Of a DNA stretch of 64,000 bases, positions 37,540 through 49,908 are shown piece by piece. This DNA is from Oerskovia turbata (lineage in GTDB: Bacteria > Actinomycetota > Actinomycetes > Actinomycetales > Cellulomonadaceae). The stretch lies in contig NZ_JOFV01000017.1 of the NCBI RefSeq assembly GCF_000718325.1, positions 14,067 through 78,066 of the forward strand, given 5' to 3'. The notes beneath the pieces are model-generated. The model was given only the letters and a program-made list of their open reading frames with translations, had not been told where the DNA came from and searched no databases. The position numbers and the translations under genes are program-made. Position 1 is the stretch's first letter. Every line of letters begins with the position of its first letter.

Positions 37540-37592
37540 TGTGGATAACTACACCGCTGTAGTTCCACAGGTGTGAGTAACTCTGTGGATAA
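37540..37592. promoter_or_regulatory. Pair of perfect DnaA boxes with a central palindrome, outside oriC
   Basis: TGTGGATAA, the complement of the DnaA box TTATCCACA, occurs at 37540-37548 and 37584-37592. Between them is an inverted repeat AACTACA-CCGC-TGTAGTT. The site lies between the 3' ends of crgA and the rhomboid gene, about 14 kb from oriC. Confidence 0.7.
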
Positions 37593-37615
37593 CTATTCGA
37601 GGTCGAGTAGTCGGT

Positions 37616-38446
37616 TCAGAACAGCGGATACCCCGGGACCGACGAGTACTTGAGCACCGTGAGGGCCACGAGCACGACGGCGACGAGCACCGTCACGCCC
37701 ACGCTCCACACCGCACGACGCGCCTTGGGCGCGTAGGCGTACCCCGCCCCGAGGACCAGACCGACCGCGAGCCCGCCCAGGTGCGCCTGCCACGCGATGT
37801 TGGTGCCGGGGATGAAGCCGATCGCCACGTTGATCCCGATCAGGACCAGGATCTGGGTCGCGTTCCGGCCCAGGCGGCGCAGGACGACCAGGATCGCGCC
37901 GAAGAGCCCGAAGACCGCACCGGACGCCCCCACGACCGCCGTGTACCAGCTCTGCGACGCCGGGTCCGCGAGCAGCAGGACGCCGACCGAGCCCCCCAGG
38001 GCCGCGAGAACGTACAGGGCCACGAACCGCACCCGGCCGAGCATCTGCTCGAGGAACGGCCCGGTGATCCACAGCGCGTACATGTTGAACAGGATGTGGA
38101 AGACACCCGTGGAGTGGAGGAACGCGGCCGTGAGGAAGCGGTACGGCTCGGCCTCACCGATGAAGGGCGCGAAGGCCAGCTGCCGGGTCCACTCACCGCC
38201 CGTCGCGAGCTGGAGCAACCAGCTCCCGACGCACAGCGCGACGATCGTCAACGTGACGACGGGACGTCCGCCACGGACCGCGCCCCCCAGGACGGTCTGG
38301 GTGCGCGGAGCGCTGCGCGCCTGCTCCCGGACGCAGTCCACGCACTGCACCCCGACGGCGGCAGGCCGCTGGCACTCGGGGCAGGCCGGACGTCCGCAGC
38401 GCTGGCAGCGGACGTAGGAGACTCGGTCGGGGTGTCGGGGACACAC
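37616..38446 (-). CDS. Rhomboid-family intramembrane serine protease
   Basis: A protease of about 276 residues. The N-terminus has a zinc-ribbon-like cluster (RCQRCGRPACPECQ, then VQCVDCV). Six membrane segments follow, with the catalytic serine in GASGAVFGLFG and the histidine in NIAWQAHLGGL. Relatives carry several residues before the CPRHPDR segment. Here the only standard start is GTG at 38446, inside a hairpin; a CTG at 38500 overlapping the ppiA stop would give a longer N-terminus. The exact start is therefore uncertain. Confidence 0.9.
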   Translation of the reverse strand: MCPRHPDRVSYVRCQRCGRPACPECQRPAAVGVQCVDCVREQARSAPRTQTVLGGAVRGGRPVVTLTIVALCVGSWLLQLATGGEWTRQLAFAPFIGEAEPYRFLTAAFLHSTGVFHILFNMYALWITGPFLEQMLGRVRFVALYVLAALGGSVGVLLLADPASQSWYTAVVGASGAVFGLFGAILVVLRRLGRNATQILVLIGINVAIGFIPGTNIAWQAHLGGLAVGLVLGAGYAYAPKARRAVWSVGVTVLVAVVLVALTVLKYSSVPGYPLF

Positions 38447-38473
38447 CGGAGCCGGCTGGGCCGGCTCCGGTGT
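38443..38473. terminator. Perfect 14-bp hairpin between ppiA and the rhomboid gene
   Basis: ACACCGGAGCCGGC and its exact complement are separated by TGG. It lies downstream of ppiA on the minus strand and overlaps the candidate GTG of the rhomboid gene. It may attenuate read-through from ppiA. Confidence 0.65.
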
Positions 38474-38496
38474 CCCGAAGGCGGGGACGGAGATGG

Positions 38497-39036
38497 TCAG
38501 TCCTCGATGGTGACCGACGTGATGACGATGTCCTCGACCGGGCGGTCACCCGGACGCGTCCGCGTCGTGTTGATCGCGTCGACCACCGCACGCGACTCGT
38601 CGTCCGCGACCTCACCGAAGATGGTGTGCTTGCCGTTGAGCCACGGCGTGGGGATCGTCGAGACGAAGAACTGCGAACCGTTCGTCCCCTCGACCTCGCC
38701 CGAGACCGGGTTGCGACGCGACCCGGCATTGGCCATGGCCAGCAGGTACGGGCGGTCGAACTGGAGCTCGGGGTGGATCTCGTCGTTGAACGTGTAGCCA
38801 GGACCGCCGGTCCCGGTGCCCAGGGGGCAACCGCCCTGGATCATGAAGTCCTGGATCACGCGGTGGAAGATCAGCCCGTCGTAGAACGGCGCGTTGCTCT
38901 CGGCGCCCGTGCGGGGATCCGTCCAGGTCGTGGTGCCCTTCGCCAGACCGGTGAAGTTCGCCACCGTCTTGGGCGCGTGGTTCGGCAGGAGCTCGATGCG
39001 GATGTCACCAGCAGTGGTGTGGAGGGTTGCGAACAT
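38497..39036 (-). CDS. ppiA: Cyclophilin-type peptidyl-prolyl cis-trans isomerase
   Basis: A 179-residue cyclophilin with no signal peptide. Active-site motifs are IFHRVIQDFMIQGG (catalytic Arg and Phe), NGSQFFVST and LNGKHTIFGEV. It speeds proline isomerisation in folding proteins in the cytosol. ATG at 39036 gives the standard MFATLHTTAGDI start. The pair ppiA-rhomboid near the origin is conserved in actinobacteria. Confidence 0.95.
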   Translation of the reverse strand: MFATLHTTAGDIRIELLPNHAPKTVANFTGLAKGTTTWTDPRTGAESNAPFYDGLIFHRVIQDFMIQGGCPLGTGTGGPGYTFNDEIHPELQFDRPYLLAMANAGSRRNPVSGEVEGTNGSQFFVSTIPTPWLNGKHTIFGEVADDESRAVVDAINTTRTRPGDRPVEDIVITSVTIED

Positions 39037-39187
39037 GCCCTCATTCTCACACGACGGGCTGTGGCCACGGCCAGTCGCCCGACTGGTGTCCGGGGGCCTC
39101 GGCGCGCTTGTCTCGCGGGTCCCTTGGCACGGTGGCAGAGTGGAGTTCCAGCGCCCATGACCAGCACAGCGAACATCAGGAGTCTCC

Positions 39188-40159
39188 ATGTCCGACCGCA
39201 CCCGCCGCTCCGCTCGTGTCGTGAACGACACGATCTCGTCGATCGACTCGGAGAAGATCAAGGATCAGGCAGCCGACGTCGCCGCGCTCGTCGGTGACGC
39301 AGGAGCCAAGGCCCAGACGACCGCGGCCCAGCTCGCCGACCAGGCCAAGGAGTGGGGCCAGCCCAAGGTCGAGGCGTTCGTCGAGTGGGTCACGCCCCGC
39401 CTCGAGAAGGCCTGGCAGGACAGCCTCCAGGCAGCGGCCCCGCGTGTGGAGAAGGCTGCGGAGAAGGCCAGCCCGGCGATCGACACGGCCCACGACAAGC
39501 TGGTCGACGAGGTCCTGCCGAAGATCGTCGCGAGCTTCAACGCCGCAGCGGCAGCCGCCGCGGAGGCCGCGTCCCGCAACGTCGAGGCCGCCGCAGCGGC
39601 CACGGTCGCGTCGGCGGCGACCGCCGAGAAGATGTCCAGGAGGGCGACGAAGAAGGCCGCCAAGGCTGCGAAGAAGGGGCTCGACGCGACGGCCGGGTCC
39701 GCCAAGAAGGCGGCCAAGGCGGCTCCTGCCAAGCTCACGGCCGCCGCGGAGAAGGCCGACCCCCAGAAGAAGAGCAAGACCCTGTGGTGGGTCGTCGGCG
39801 GAGTCACCGCCGCGGGCGGCGCCTACGTCCTGTGGCGCCGCGCGCAGCCGACGACCGACCCCTGGGCCGAGCCCTGGGACCAGGTGCCCGCCTCGACCTT
39901 CGACGACGCACGCGCGGCCGTCAACAACGCGGCGGAGGCCGTCGGCGAGGCCGCAGGTGCCGCCGTCGCCAAGGGGCGCGAGACGGGCGGGAAGGTCCAG
40001 GAGGCCGTCACCGACGCGGGGGAGAAGATCACCGGGAAGGTCCAGGAGGCCGTGAGCGACGCCAAGGAGGCGACGCGCAAGGCGACCACGCGGGCCAAGG
40101 ATGCTGCGCCGTCGGGCGACGAGGGCGACGCCACGGACGGCAAGAAGCCGACCGTCTGA
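39188..40159 (+). CDS. Ala/Lys-rich membrane protein, DUF5324-like
   Basis: A 323-residue protein made mostly of amphipathic Ala/Lys/Glu helices (for example KAAKAAKKGLDATAGSAKKA). One membrane segment lies at about 196-215 (LWWVVGGVTAAGGAYVLWRR) and the C-terminus again is Lys/Ala-rich (GGKVQEAVTDAGEKITGKVQ repeat). It resembles DUF5324-type proteins found at this locus in other actinobacteria. Function unknown; histone-like or LEA-like helix composition may give misleading database hits. ATG at 39188 follows CAGGAG. Confidence 0.85.
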   Translation: MSDRTRRSARVVNDTISSIDSEKIKDQAADVAALVGDAGAKAQTTAAQLADQAKEWGQPKVEAFVEWVTPRLEKAWQDSLQAAAPRVEKAAEKASPAIDTAHDKLVDEVLPKIVASFNAAAAAAAEAASRNVEAAAAATVASAATAEKMSRRATKKAAKAAKKGLDATAGSAKKAAKAAPAKLTAAAEKADPQKKSKTLWWVVGGVTAAGGAYVLWRRAQPTTDPWAEPWDQVPASTFDDARAAVNNAAEAVGEAAGAAVAKGRETGGKVQEAVTDAGEKITGKVQEAVSDAKEATRKATTRAKDAAPSGDEGDATDGKKPTV

Positions 40160-40176
40160 GTCCACCCCGCAGAGCC

Positions 40177-40213
40177 AGAGAGCCCCGACCGGCGGCGCCG
40201 GTCGGGGCTCTCT
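40177..40213 (+). terminator. Intrinsic terminator after the DUF5324-like gene
   Basis: A long perfect hairpin (AGAGAGCCCCGACCGGC and complement) beginning 18 bases after the stop. Confidence 0.85.
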
Positions 40214-40261
40214 GCGTTCGCGGCCCGCGCCCCTCGGCCGATGCGTGGTCAGGGCACGCGA

Positions 40262-40299
40262 AAGGCCGCCCGCCGGGTCGAGACCCGGCCGACGGCCTG
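40262..40299 (-). terminator. Terminator after tRNA-Ala
   Basis: On the minus strand an imperfect hairpin (AGGCCGTCGGCCGGGT, loop, ACCCGGCGGGCGGCCT) followed by TTT. Confidence 0.7.
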
Positions 40300-40308
40300 T
40301 TCACTCTG

Positions 40309-40381
40309 TGGAGCCAAGGGGACTCGAACCCCTAACCCCCTGCTTGCAAAGCAGGTGCGCTACCAATTGCGCCATGGCCCC
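40309..40381 (-). tRNA. tRNA-Ala (TGC)
   Basis: A 73-base tRNA. The acceptor stem is GGGGCCA/TGGCTCC. The anticodon loop TTTGCAA lies in a CTGC/GCAG-type stem, giving anticodon TGC for alanine. D-loop and T-loop (GTTCGAGTC) are normal. CCA is not encoded. Confidence 0.97.
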
Positions 40382-40410
40382 AGATCGTGCGGACTACCTC
40401 GCAGAGACCG

Positions 40411-40530
40411 TCACTCGAAGGTGTCGGTGACCTCTGCCCAGAGATCGCGCTCGTTGTTGTCCTCGGACACCTTGCGCCAGATCAAGAATCCGGCTCCGGC
40501 AACGAGCAGCAGTACGAAGAACTTCTTCAT
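40411..40530 (-). CDS. DLW-39 family protein (39 residues)
   Basis: A tiny protein, exactly 39 residues, with one membrane segment (FFVLLLVAGAGFLIW) and the C-terminal signature ERDLWAEVTD that names the family. ATG at 40530 (MKKFF). It sits between tRNA-Ala and tRNA-Ile downstream of gyrA, the position it holds across actinobacteria. Function is not known. It is easily missed because of its size. Confidence 0.93.
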   Translation of the reverse strand: MKKFFVLLLVAGAGFLIWRKVSEDNNERDLWAEVTDTFE

Positions 40531-40560
40531 GACGTTCCCCCTCGGGTGGGTTTCCTGCAG

Positions 40561-40634
40561 TGGGCCTAAGAGGACTTGAACCTCTGACCTCTTCCTTATC
40601 AGGGAAGCGCTCTAACCGTCTGAGCTATAGGCCC
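40561..40634 (-). tRNA. tRNA-Ile (GAT)
   Basis: A 74-base tRNA with acceptor stem GGGCCTA/TAGGCCC, anticodon loop CTGATAA in a TTCC/GGAA stem, giving GAT for isoleucine, and T-loop GTTCAAGTC. It lies 128 bases downstream of the DUF3566 gene in the usual gyrA-tRNA-Ile order. Confidence 0.97.
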
Positions 40635-40762
40635 TTGCTGTGCTGCGGCAGCGCTTGAGACTACCGCACTTCTCGGGGTGCACCCAAACCGGGACATCGT
40701 CCGACGTCCTCCGAAACGGGCCCAGGGCCCCCGGACGACGTCCCGGTATGGTGCGTTTTGTC

Positions 40763-41739
40763 CTAGTCGTCCGTCAGCGTGAGGTGGATTCCGCCCACCA
40801 TGGCCGCGACGATGTTGTAGATGAACGCCATGATCGTGGACAGCGCTGTGATGAGCACCATGTTCACGATCGCGATCAGGGTCGACAACGCGACCACCCG
40901 GTTGAACTCCACGAACTGGAGCACGTCGACCGTGGACTCCTGACCGACGATGCTGCGGATCAGCGCGTCGGTCTCGGTGAAGACGCCCATGCCGTCGAGC
41001 ACGGTCCACAGGACCGCCGTCGCCACGACCGTCATGATCCCGATCGCCACGGCGAGCAGGAACGACAGCTTCATGACCGACCAGGGGTCGACGCGCGAGA
41101 TCGCGAGCCGCACCCGACGAGGACCGTCGGCCGGTCGCGCCGCGGGCGTCGCGCCGGTCGTCGGCTGCGCCGGTCGCGGAGCCTGCCCGGCCGGCGCCGC
41201 GGCCGCCGGCGTCGCACCCGTGACCGGGCTCGCCGACCCGCTGAAGCCCGCCGCGGTGTAGTGCATGGCGGGCACCTCCTGGGTACCGCCCGCAGGGGGC
41301 GCGCCTGCGCTCGTCGGGGTCGTGTTCACGCGTGGCACCGTTCGGTCGTCGATCTCGTCGGAGGACTTCTCGCTCTGCGTCGCGGGCACGGGCGCCGGTG
41401 AGGGCTCGGCCAGCTTCTTGGCGGCGGCCTTGGCGGTCGCCATGGCCGCCGCGGCCGCCTTCAGCGCGCCGGACCGGGCGGACGGACCGCTCGCGGCCGG
41501 TGGCGGCGGGACGGGCTGCTCGCCCGCAGGCACCGCGCCCGACGGCATCGCTCCGGTCGCCGGAGGAGGCGGCGGTACCGGGGCGCTCGCCCCGGGCTGC
41601 GCACCGTTGGTCGTCCCGCCCCCTGCGGTCCGTGCGGTGCCGTCGCTCGCCGGTGGGCGGGTCGCGGTGCTCGTCACCTCGTCAGGACGTGGCTGCACCG
41701 CCTTCGGCACGATCGTCGGCGGGGACTTCTTCTCGCTGC

Positions 41740-41743
<4 letters not shown>
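40763..41743 (-). CDS. DUF3566 membrane protein downstream of gyrA
   Basis: A 326-residue protein. The first 200 residues are disordered, rich in Pro, Ala and Gly. The C-terminal DUF3566 domain (about 205-326) starts [20 protein letters not shown] and holds two membrane segments ([19 protein letters not shown] and the region ending [14 protein letters not shown]). In mycobacteria the homologue lies at the same place and associates with cell-wall elongation. ATG overlaps the gyrA stop (ATGA). Confidence 0.93.
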
Positions 41744-44424
<2,681 letters not shown>

Positions 44425-44547
44425 CGTCGTCTACCTCGTCCTGTCGTGGTCCTGCTGGGTGGTGAAGCTGAGTCGTGGCACGGGGACCGCGGTGCGCCGC
44501 TGCGACGGCTGCGCGCCTGGTCGGTGCCTGACGGGCCTGGTCCTGGC

Positions 44548-44588
44548 TGCCGCGAGCGGCCGGGTCTTCCACCCGGCCGCTCGCGGCA
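44548..44588 (-). terminator. Hairpin between gyrB and gyrA
   Basis: A 17-bp near-perfect stem (GCCGCGAGCGGCCGGGT) with a 5-base loop right after the gyrB stop codon. It may set the gyrB:gyrA ratio by partial termination or stabilise the 3' end. Confidence 0.7.
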
Positions 44589-44602
44589 CCCGACCACGCC
44601 GT

Positions 44603-46705
44603 CTAGATGTCCAGGAACCTCACGTCCTTGGCGTTGCGCTGGATGAAGTTGCGTCGCGACTCCACGTCCTCGCCCATGAGGACCGAGAAGATCTCGTCCG
44701 CGGCTGCGGCGTCGTCGAGCGTGACCTGGTTGAGCGTGCGGTGCTCAGGGTCCATGGTCGTGTCCCACAGCTCCGAGTAGTCCATCTCGCCGAGACCCTT
44801 GTAGCGCTGGATCCCGTTCTCCTTGGGGATGCGCTTGCCCTCTGCCTGGCCCGCGAGCAGGAACGCGTCGCGCTCCCGGTCGGAGTACACGTAGTCGTGC
44901 GGCGCGTTCGACCACTTGAGGCGGTACAGCGGCGGCTGCGCGAGGTACACGTGGCCGTGCTCGATGAGCGGTCGCATGTAGCGGAAGAGCAGCGTCAGCA
45001 GCAGCGTGCAGATGTGCTGGCCGTCGACGTCGGCGTCGGCCATCAGGACGATCTTGTGATACCTCAGCTTGGCGATGTCGAAGTCCTCGCCGATGCCCGT
45101 GCCGAAGGCGGTGATCAGGGCCTGGACCTCGTTGTTGCCCAGCGCCCGGTCGAGGCGCGCACGCTCGACGTTGAGGATCTTCCCGCGCAGCGGGAGGATC
45201 GCCTGGTTGTGCGGGTTGCGGCCACGGACCGCCGAGCCACCTGCCGAGTCGCCCTCGACGATGAAGACCTCGCACTCCTCCGGACGGTTCGACTGGCAGT
45301 CCTTGAGCTTGCCCGGCATGCCGCCGGACTCGAGCAGGCCCTTGCGACGGGTCGCCTCGCGCGCCTTGCGGGCCGCGAGCCGCGCCTGCGAGGCCTGGAT
45401 CGCCTTGCGGATGATGTCGCGCGCCTCGGTCGGGTGCGAGTCGAACCAGTCCGTGAGCTGCGCGCGGACGACGCGCTGCACGAACGACTTGGCCTCGGTG
45501 TTGCCGAGCTTCGTCTTCGTCTGGCCCTCGAACTGCGGCTCGCCGAGCTTGATCGACAGGACGGCGGTGAGGCCCTCGCGGATGTCGTCGCCCGTGAGGT
45601 TGTCGTCCTTCTCCTTGATGATGGTCTTGGCCCGCGCGTACTCGTTGACCAGCGAGGTCATCGCCGCACGGAACCCCTCCTCGTGCGTGCCGCCCTCGGT
45701 CGTCGCGATCGTGTTCGCGTAGGTGTGCACGGACTCCGAGTACGAGCCGGTCCACTGGAGCGCGATCTCGACCGAGATGCGCTTCTCCTTGTCCTCGGAC
45801 TCGAAGTCGATGATCTCGTCGTGGATCAGCTCGACCTTCTTGGCCGCGTTGAGGTGCTTGACGTAGTCCACGAGGCCGCCGTCGTACTTGTACGACACGA
45901 CGCGGGGCTTGAACTCGCCCTCGGACTCAGGTGCCGCCACGAGGTCCTCGGCGGGGTCCGTGACCTGCCCCGTGACCTCGTCGTCGGTGTCGAGGAACTG
46001 GCGGCGCTCGTCCGTCAGGGTGATGCGCAGGCCCTTGTTGAGGAAGGCCATCTGCTGGAAGCGCGAGCGCAGCGTCTCGAAGTCGAACTCGGTCGTCTCG
46101 AAGATCTCCGGGTCGGCCCAGAACGTCTGGGTCGTGCCGGTCTCCGTGGTGGGCTCGCCCTGGACGAGAGGACCGTCGGTCTTGCCGCCGTCCTTGAAGT
46201 TCTGGCTCCAGGTGTAGCCGTCGCGCTTGACCACCGTCTGGACCTTGCACGACAGCGCGTTCACCACCGAGATGCCCACACCGTGCAGGCCGCCCGAGAC
46301 CGCGTACCCGCCGCCGCCGAACTTCCCGCCCGCGTGGAGGATCGTCATGACGACCTCGACGGTGGGCTTCCCCTCGGTCGGGTGGATCGCGACGGGGATG
46401 CCGCGGCCGTTGTCCGCGACACGTACACCTCCGTCAGCCAGAAGTGTCACGTCGATGGTGTCGGCGTACCCTGCGAGGGCTTCGTCCACAGAGTTGTCCA
46501 CAACCTCGTACACGAGGTGGTGGAGTCCGCGCTCGCCGGTCGACCCGATGTACATGCCGGGCCGCTTGCGCACGGCCTCGAGCCCTTCGAGGACGGTGAT
46601 GTTGCTCGCGTCGTACGTGCCGCCAGAGGGATCCCGGTCCTTGCCCGGTCCTTCACCACTCTCCGGAGGCAGGCTGGATGGGACGTTGTCTGTGTGGTCT
46701 GCCAC
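44603..46705 (-). CDS. gyrB: DNA gyrase subunit B
   Basis: A 700-residue ATPase subunit. The GHKL ATPase has [25 protein letters not shown] and [15 protein letters not shown]. The transducer holds QTKTKLGN. The TOPRIM domain has [13 protein letters not shown] and DADVDGQHI. The GTG start at 46705 has GAGGAG upstream. The codons for VVDNS make an accidental DnaA-box-like sequence in the gene. Confidence 0.97.
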   Translation of the reverse strand: MADHTDNVPSSLPPESGEGPGKDRDPSGGTYDASNITVLEGLEAVRKRPGMYIGSTGERGLHHLVYEVVDNSVDEALAGYADTIDVTLLADGGVRVADNGRGIPVAIHPTEGKPTVEVVMTILHAGGKFGGGGYAVSGGLHGVGISVVNALSCKVQTVVKRDGYTWSQNFKDGGKTDGPLVQGEPTTETGTTQTFWADPEIFETTEFDFETLRSRFQQMAFLNKGLRITLTDERRQFLDTDDEVTGQVTDPAEDLVAAPESEGEFKPRVVSYKYDGGLVDYVKHLNAAKKVELIHDEIIDFESEDKEKRISVEIALQWTGSYSESVHTYANTIATTEGGTHEEGFRAAMTSLVNEYARAKTIIKEKDDNLTGDDIREGLTAVLSIKLGEPQFEGQTKTKLGNTEAKSFVQRVVRAQLTDWFDSHPTEARDIIRKAIQASQARLAARKAREATRRKGLLESGGMPGKLKDCQSNRPEECEVFIVEGDSAGGSAVRGRNPHNQAILPLRGKILNVERARLDRALGNNEVQALITAFGTGIGEDFDIAKLRYHKIVLMADADVDGQHICTLLLTLLFRYMRPLIEHGHVYLAQPPLYRLKWSNAPHDYVYSDRERDAFLLAGQAEGKRIPKENGIQRYKGLGEMDYSELWDTTMDPEHRTLNQVTLDDAAAADEIFSVLMGEDVESRRNFIQRNAKDVRFLDI

Positions 46706-46988
46706 GGGCGGAAGCGCTCCTCGTCATCATGCACGCGACAGGTTCACCCGCTGGGGAGGATCGCTGCACGGCTCATCGGTTCCGGCTCGCGCAGTGCACC
46801 AGACGGTGCTCGCGGAGGTACCCGGAATGACCTCTCCATTCTACCTGGGAGGTGGCCGAAACAGCGGATTCTGAGCCCCTCCGGGCAAGTTCTCCACAAG
46901 GTTCTCCACAGGGTGGTGGATCTGCGCGCCAGCGATCGTGGCCAGCCCTCTGCCCGGACGGGCATAACAGTACGAATCGGGCGCGGGA
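46706..46988. other. Intergenic region upstream of gyrB
   Basis: No gene in this 283-base gap. It must carry the gyrB promoter. It contains two CTCCACA-type segments (46893-46915) that resemble weak DnaA boxes. Confidence 0.4.
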
Positions 46989-47576
46989 TCAGCCGAAGGT
47001 GTCGCGCGGCCCGCGTCCCCGCACGGACTTCGGTCCACGCCGGAAGCTGGGTCCGGTCGGGCCCAGCACGGTCACGGTCTCGACGACGCCCTCGCCGACC
47101 TCCTGCGCGAGGCGCTCGAGCAGCCGGGGCGTCAGCAGGCGTACCTGGGTCGCCCACGCCGTCGAGTCCGCGCGCACCACGAGCACCTTGTCCTCGAACG
47201 TCTCGGGCTCGCAGTGGTCGGCGACCTGGTCGCCCACGACCTCACGCCACCGCCCGATCACCCCGCCGACCGACACGTCCTGGACCCACCCGCGCTCGTG
47301 CAGGAGCCGCTGCACGACCGCACCGAAGGTCTGCGGGTCCCGACCGCCAGGACGCGCCCCTGTGGACGGCGGAGGATCCGCCAGGACACGACGCGACGGC
47401 TGCCCCGGACGGATGCCCTTGGCACGCGCTGCCGCACGGGCACGGTTGAGAGCCTCGCGCGCGACCTGGGCGGGGGGCGTCAGGTCCACGACCTCACCGA
47501 CCGGCAGCCCCGCGGGCCGGGCAGGCTCGTCCTCCTCGTGGGCCGTCCCGCCCTCGTCAGGACCGGGATCACGCAC
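46989..47576 (-). CDS. DUF721 family protein (DciA-like)
   Basis: A 195-residue protein. The C-terminal half ([40 protein letters not shown]) is the DUF721 domain; related DciA proteins act as ancestral DnaB helicase loaders. The position between recF and gyrB supports a replication role. The N-terminal half is disordered. GTG at 47576 overlaps the recF end by 8 bases, so translation is probably coupled. Confidence 0.92.
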   Translation of the reverse strand: MRDPGPDEGGTAHEEDEPARPAGLPVGEVVDLTPPAQVAREALNRARAAARAKGIRPGQPSRRVLADPPPSTGARPGGRDPQTFGAVVQRLLHERGWVQDVSVGGVIGRWREVVGDQVADHCEPETFEDKVLVVRADSTAWATQVRLLTPRLLERLAQEVGEGVVETVTVLGPTGPSFRRGPKSVRGRGPRDTFG

Positions 47577-48783
47577 GTCTGGTCACCCGGCCGTCGAGCA
47601 CGTCGAGCCGCAGACCCGAGAGCTGCTGCGGCACGTCCTCCGGCACGGCCGCCGTGATGATGACCTGGTTGGCTCCCGCGACGAGGTCCGCGAGCCGGTC
47701 GCGGCGGCGCACGTCCAGCTCGGCGAACACGTCGTCGAGCAGGAGGACGGGCTCGCCGTCGGGCCCCCAGTCCGGCGACCACAGGAGCGAGCCGGCCGTC
47801 TCGGGCGCCCCGTCCGTGAGGAGCCGGTACGACGCGAGACGCAGCGCGAGCGCGAACGACCACGACTCGCCGTGGCTCGCGTACCCCTTGGCGGGCAGCC
47901 CGCCGAGGGTCAGGACGAGGTCGTCCCGGTGCGGCCCCACGAGGCACACGCCACGCTCGATCTCCTTGCTGCGCAAGGAGGCCATGGCTTCGAGGAGCTG
48001 CGTCTCGAGCGCCTCGACGGTCTGCGGCCCGCCCCCCTGCCCGACGGCGTCGCGCCCGTCCTCGAGCGCAGCCGCCACCGAGGAGCGGTAGGCGATGTGC
48101 GCCTCGCCCTGGCCCGAGCTCACCTGCTCGTACGCCGCCGCCGCGTAGGGCTGGAGGGCGGCGACGAGCTGAAGACGCAGCGCGACGATCTCGGCGCCCG
48201 TCGCCGCGAGCTTGGCGTCCCACACGTCGAGCGTGCGCAGGTCCGGGGTCGACGAGCGCGAGGCGCGCATCGCGCCACCGGCCGACTTGAGGAGCGCGCT
48301 GCGCTGACGCAGGACCCTGTCGTAGTCCGCGAGGACCCCCGCGAAGCGCGGCATTAGGAGCACCGCGAGCTGGTCGAGAAAACGACGCCGACCGTCCGGG
48401 TCGCCCTTGACCAGCGCCAGGTCCTCCGGGGCGAACAGCACGGTCCGTGCGATCCCCAGGACGTCGCGGGGCTTGCCGGCCGGCGCACGGTTGATCCGCG
48501 CGCGGTTGGCCTTGCCCGCCGCGATCTCGATCTCGACCGTGCTCGCCCGGTCGCCCCGGACGATACGCGCCCGGACCACGGCTCGCGAGGCCCCCGCACG
48601 CACCAGGGCCGCGTCCGACGGCACCCGGTGGCTGCCCAGGGTCGCGACGTAACCGATCGCCTCGACGAGGTTCGTCTTTCCCTGACCGTTCGGTCCGACG
48701 AAGGCGTTCACGCCGGGCTCGAGCTCGACGTCGACCGACGTGTACGAGCGGAAGTCCGCGAGCGAGAGGTGGGAGATGTACAT
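47569..48783 (-). CDS. recF: DNA replication/repair protein RecF
   Basis: A 404-residue SMC-like ATPase that loads RecA at single-strand gaps. The Walker A is [15 protein letters not shown] (about residue 32). The signature region is [24 protein letters not shown] and Walker B is [11 protein letters not shown]. It is longer than the usual 360-375 residues because of insertions near residue 230. ATG at 48783. Confidence 0.95.
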   Translation of the reverse strand: MYISHLSLADFRSYTSVDVELEPGVNAFVGPNGQGKTNLVEAIGYVATLGSHRVPSDAALVRAGASRAVVRARIVRGDRASTVEIEIAAGKANRARINRAPAGKPRDVLGIARTVLFAPEDLALVKGDPDGRRRFLDQLAVLLMPRFAGVLADYDRVLRQRSALLKSAGGAMRASRSSTPDLRTLDVWDAKLAATGAEIVALRLQLVAALQPYAAAAYEQVSSGQGEAHIAYRSSVAAALEDGRDAVGQGGGPQTVEALETQLLEAMASLRSKEIERGVCLVGPHRDDLVLTLGGLPAKGYASHGESWSFALALRLASYRLLTDGAPETAGSLLWSPDWGPDGEPVLLLDDVFAELDVRRRDRLADLVAGANQVIITAAVPEDVPQQLSGLRLDVLDGRVTRRA

Positions 48784-48960
48784 CAGGTCCTACGGCGTCG
48801 GGTCGAACAGGTCGTGGTGGTCGGTCGTGCCAGGTCGCACTGTCCACAGCACCGGGACGACTGTGGAGAAGGGCGCCGGACGACGCCTACCAGTGTGCGG
48901 CCTCCCCGGTGCGACGACCTACCGGGCGAGCGACGTCGTCGGGCAGGGAGCATGTCCGCC

Positions 48961-49860
48961 TCAGGAACCGCCGGCAGGCTTCACGGCGTGCCCGCCGAAC
49001 TGCTGCCGCAGCGCGGCGACGGCCTTCATCGCCGGCGACGCACCCTGTCGCGACGCGAAGCGCGCGAAGAGCGCGGCCGAGATCACGGGAAGCGGCACGG
49101 CGCTGTCGATCGCCTCGTCCACGGTCCAGCGGCCCTCGCCCGAGTCCTCGACCCAGTCGCTGATCTCGCCCAGCTCCGGGTCCTCCTCGAGCGCCTTGAC
49201 CAGCAGGTCCAGGAGCCACGACCGGACGACCGTCCCGCGGGTCCAGGCCTTGAGCGTGCCCGGGACGTCCGTGACGATGTCCTTGGCCTCGAGCAGCTCG
49301 TAGCCCTCGGCGTAGGCCTGCATCAGGCCGTACTCGATGCCGTTGTGCACCATCTTCGCGTAGTGCCCTGCCCCCACGGCCCCGGCGTGCACGAAGCCCT
49401 CCTCGCGCGGCCCCTCGGGACGCAGTGCGTCGAAGACCGGCATCGCGGCCTCGACGAGCGCCGCGTCACCACCCACCATGAGGCCGTAACCGTTCTCGAG
49501 GCCCCAGATGCCGCCCGAGACGCCGACGTCCAGGTAGCCGATCCCCAGGGGTGCGAGCTGCGCGGCGTGCTCGGCGTCGTCCGAGAAGTGGGAGTTCCCG
49601 CCCTCGATGACGACGTCACCCGCCGTCAGCAGACCGGCGAGCTCCGTCACGACCCCACGGGTGATCGCCCCGGACGGGACCATGACCCACACGAACCGCT
49701 GTCCTGCGGGCAGAGCAGCGACCAGCTCTGCGAGCGACGCGACGTCCGAGACCTCCGGGTTCTGGTCGAACCCCGTGACCTCGATCCCCCCGGCACGCAG
49801 GCGCGCGCGCATGTTCGCGCCCATCTTGCCGAGTCCGACCAGACCGATGTGCGTGACCAT
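48961..49860 (-). CDS. gnd: 6-phosphogluconate dehydrogenase (decarboxylating), short type
   Basis: A 299-residue enzyme of the short, generally NAD-preferring class. The Rossmann motif GLVGLGKMGANM is at the N-terminus. Substrate motifs GGNSHFSDD and GVSGGIWGLENGYGLM precede GHYAKMVHNGIEYG with the catalytic lysine. It produces ribulose-5-phosphate. The place between dnaN and recF is standard in Micrococcales. ATG at 49860. Confidence 0.95.
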   Translation of the reverse strand: MVTHIGLVGLGKMGANMRARLRAGGIEVTGFDQNPEVSDVASLAELVAALPAGQRFVWVMVPSGAITRGVVTELAGLLTAGDVVIEGGNSHFSDDAEHAAQLAPLGIGYLDVGVSGGIWGLENGYGLMVGGDAALVEAAMPVFDALRPEGPREEGFVHAGAVGAGHYAKMVHNGIEYGLMQAYAEGYELLEAKDIVTDVPGTLKAWTRGTVVRSWLLDLLVKALEEDPELGEISDWVEDSGEGRWTVDEAIDSAVPLPVISAALFARFASRQGASPAMKAVAALRQQFGGHAVKPAGGS

Positions 49861-49908
49861 CGTGTGCCTCCGTACCGTTGAGCTCGTTCCGTGCGCGACC
49901 GGCCGAGC

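Noticed and set aside
46494..46502. TTGTCCACA DnaA box inside gyrB
   Set aside because: It follows from the conserved codons for VVDNS in GyrB and is expected by protein constraint.
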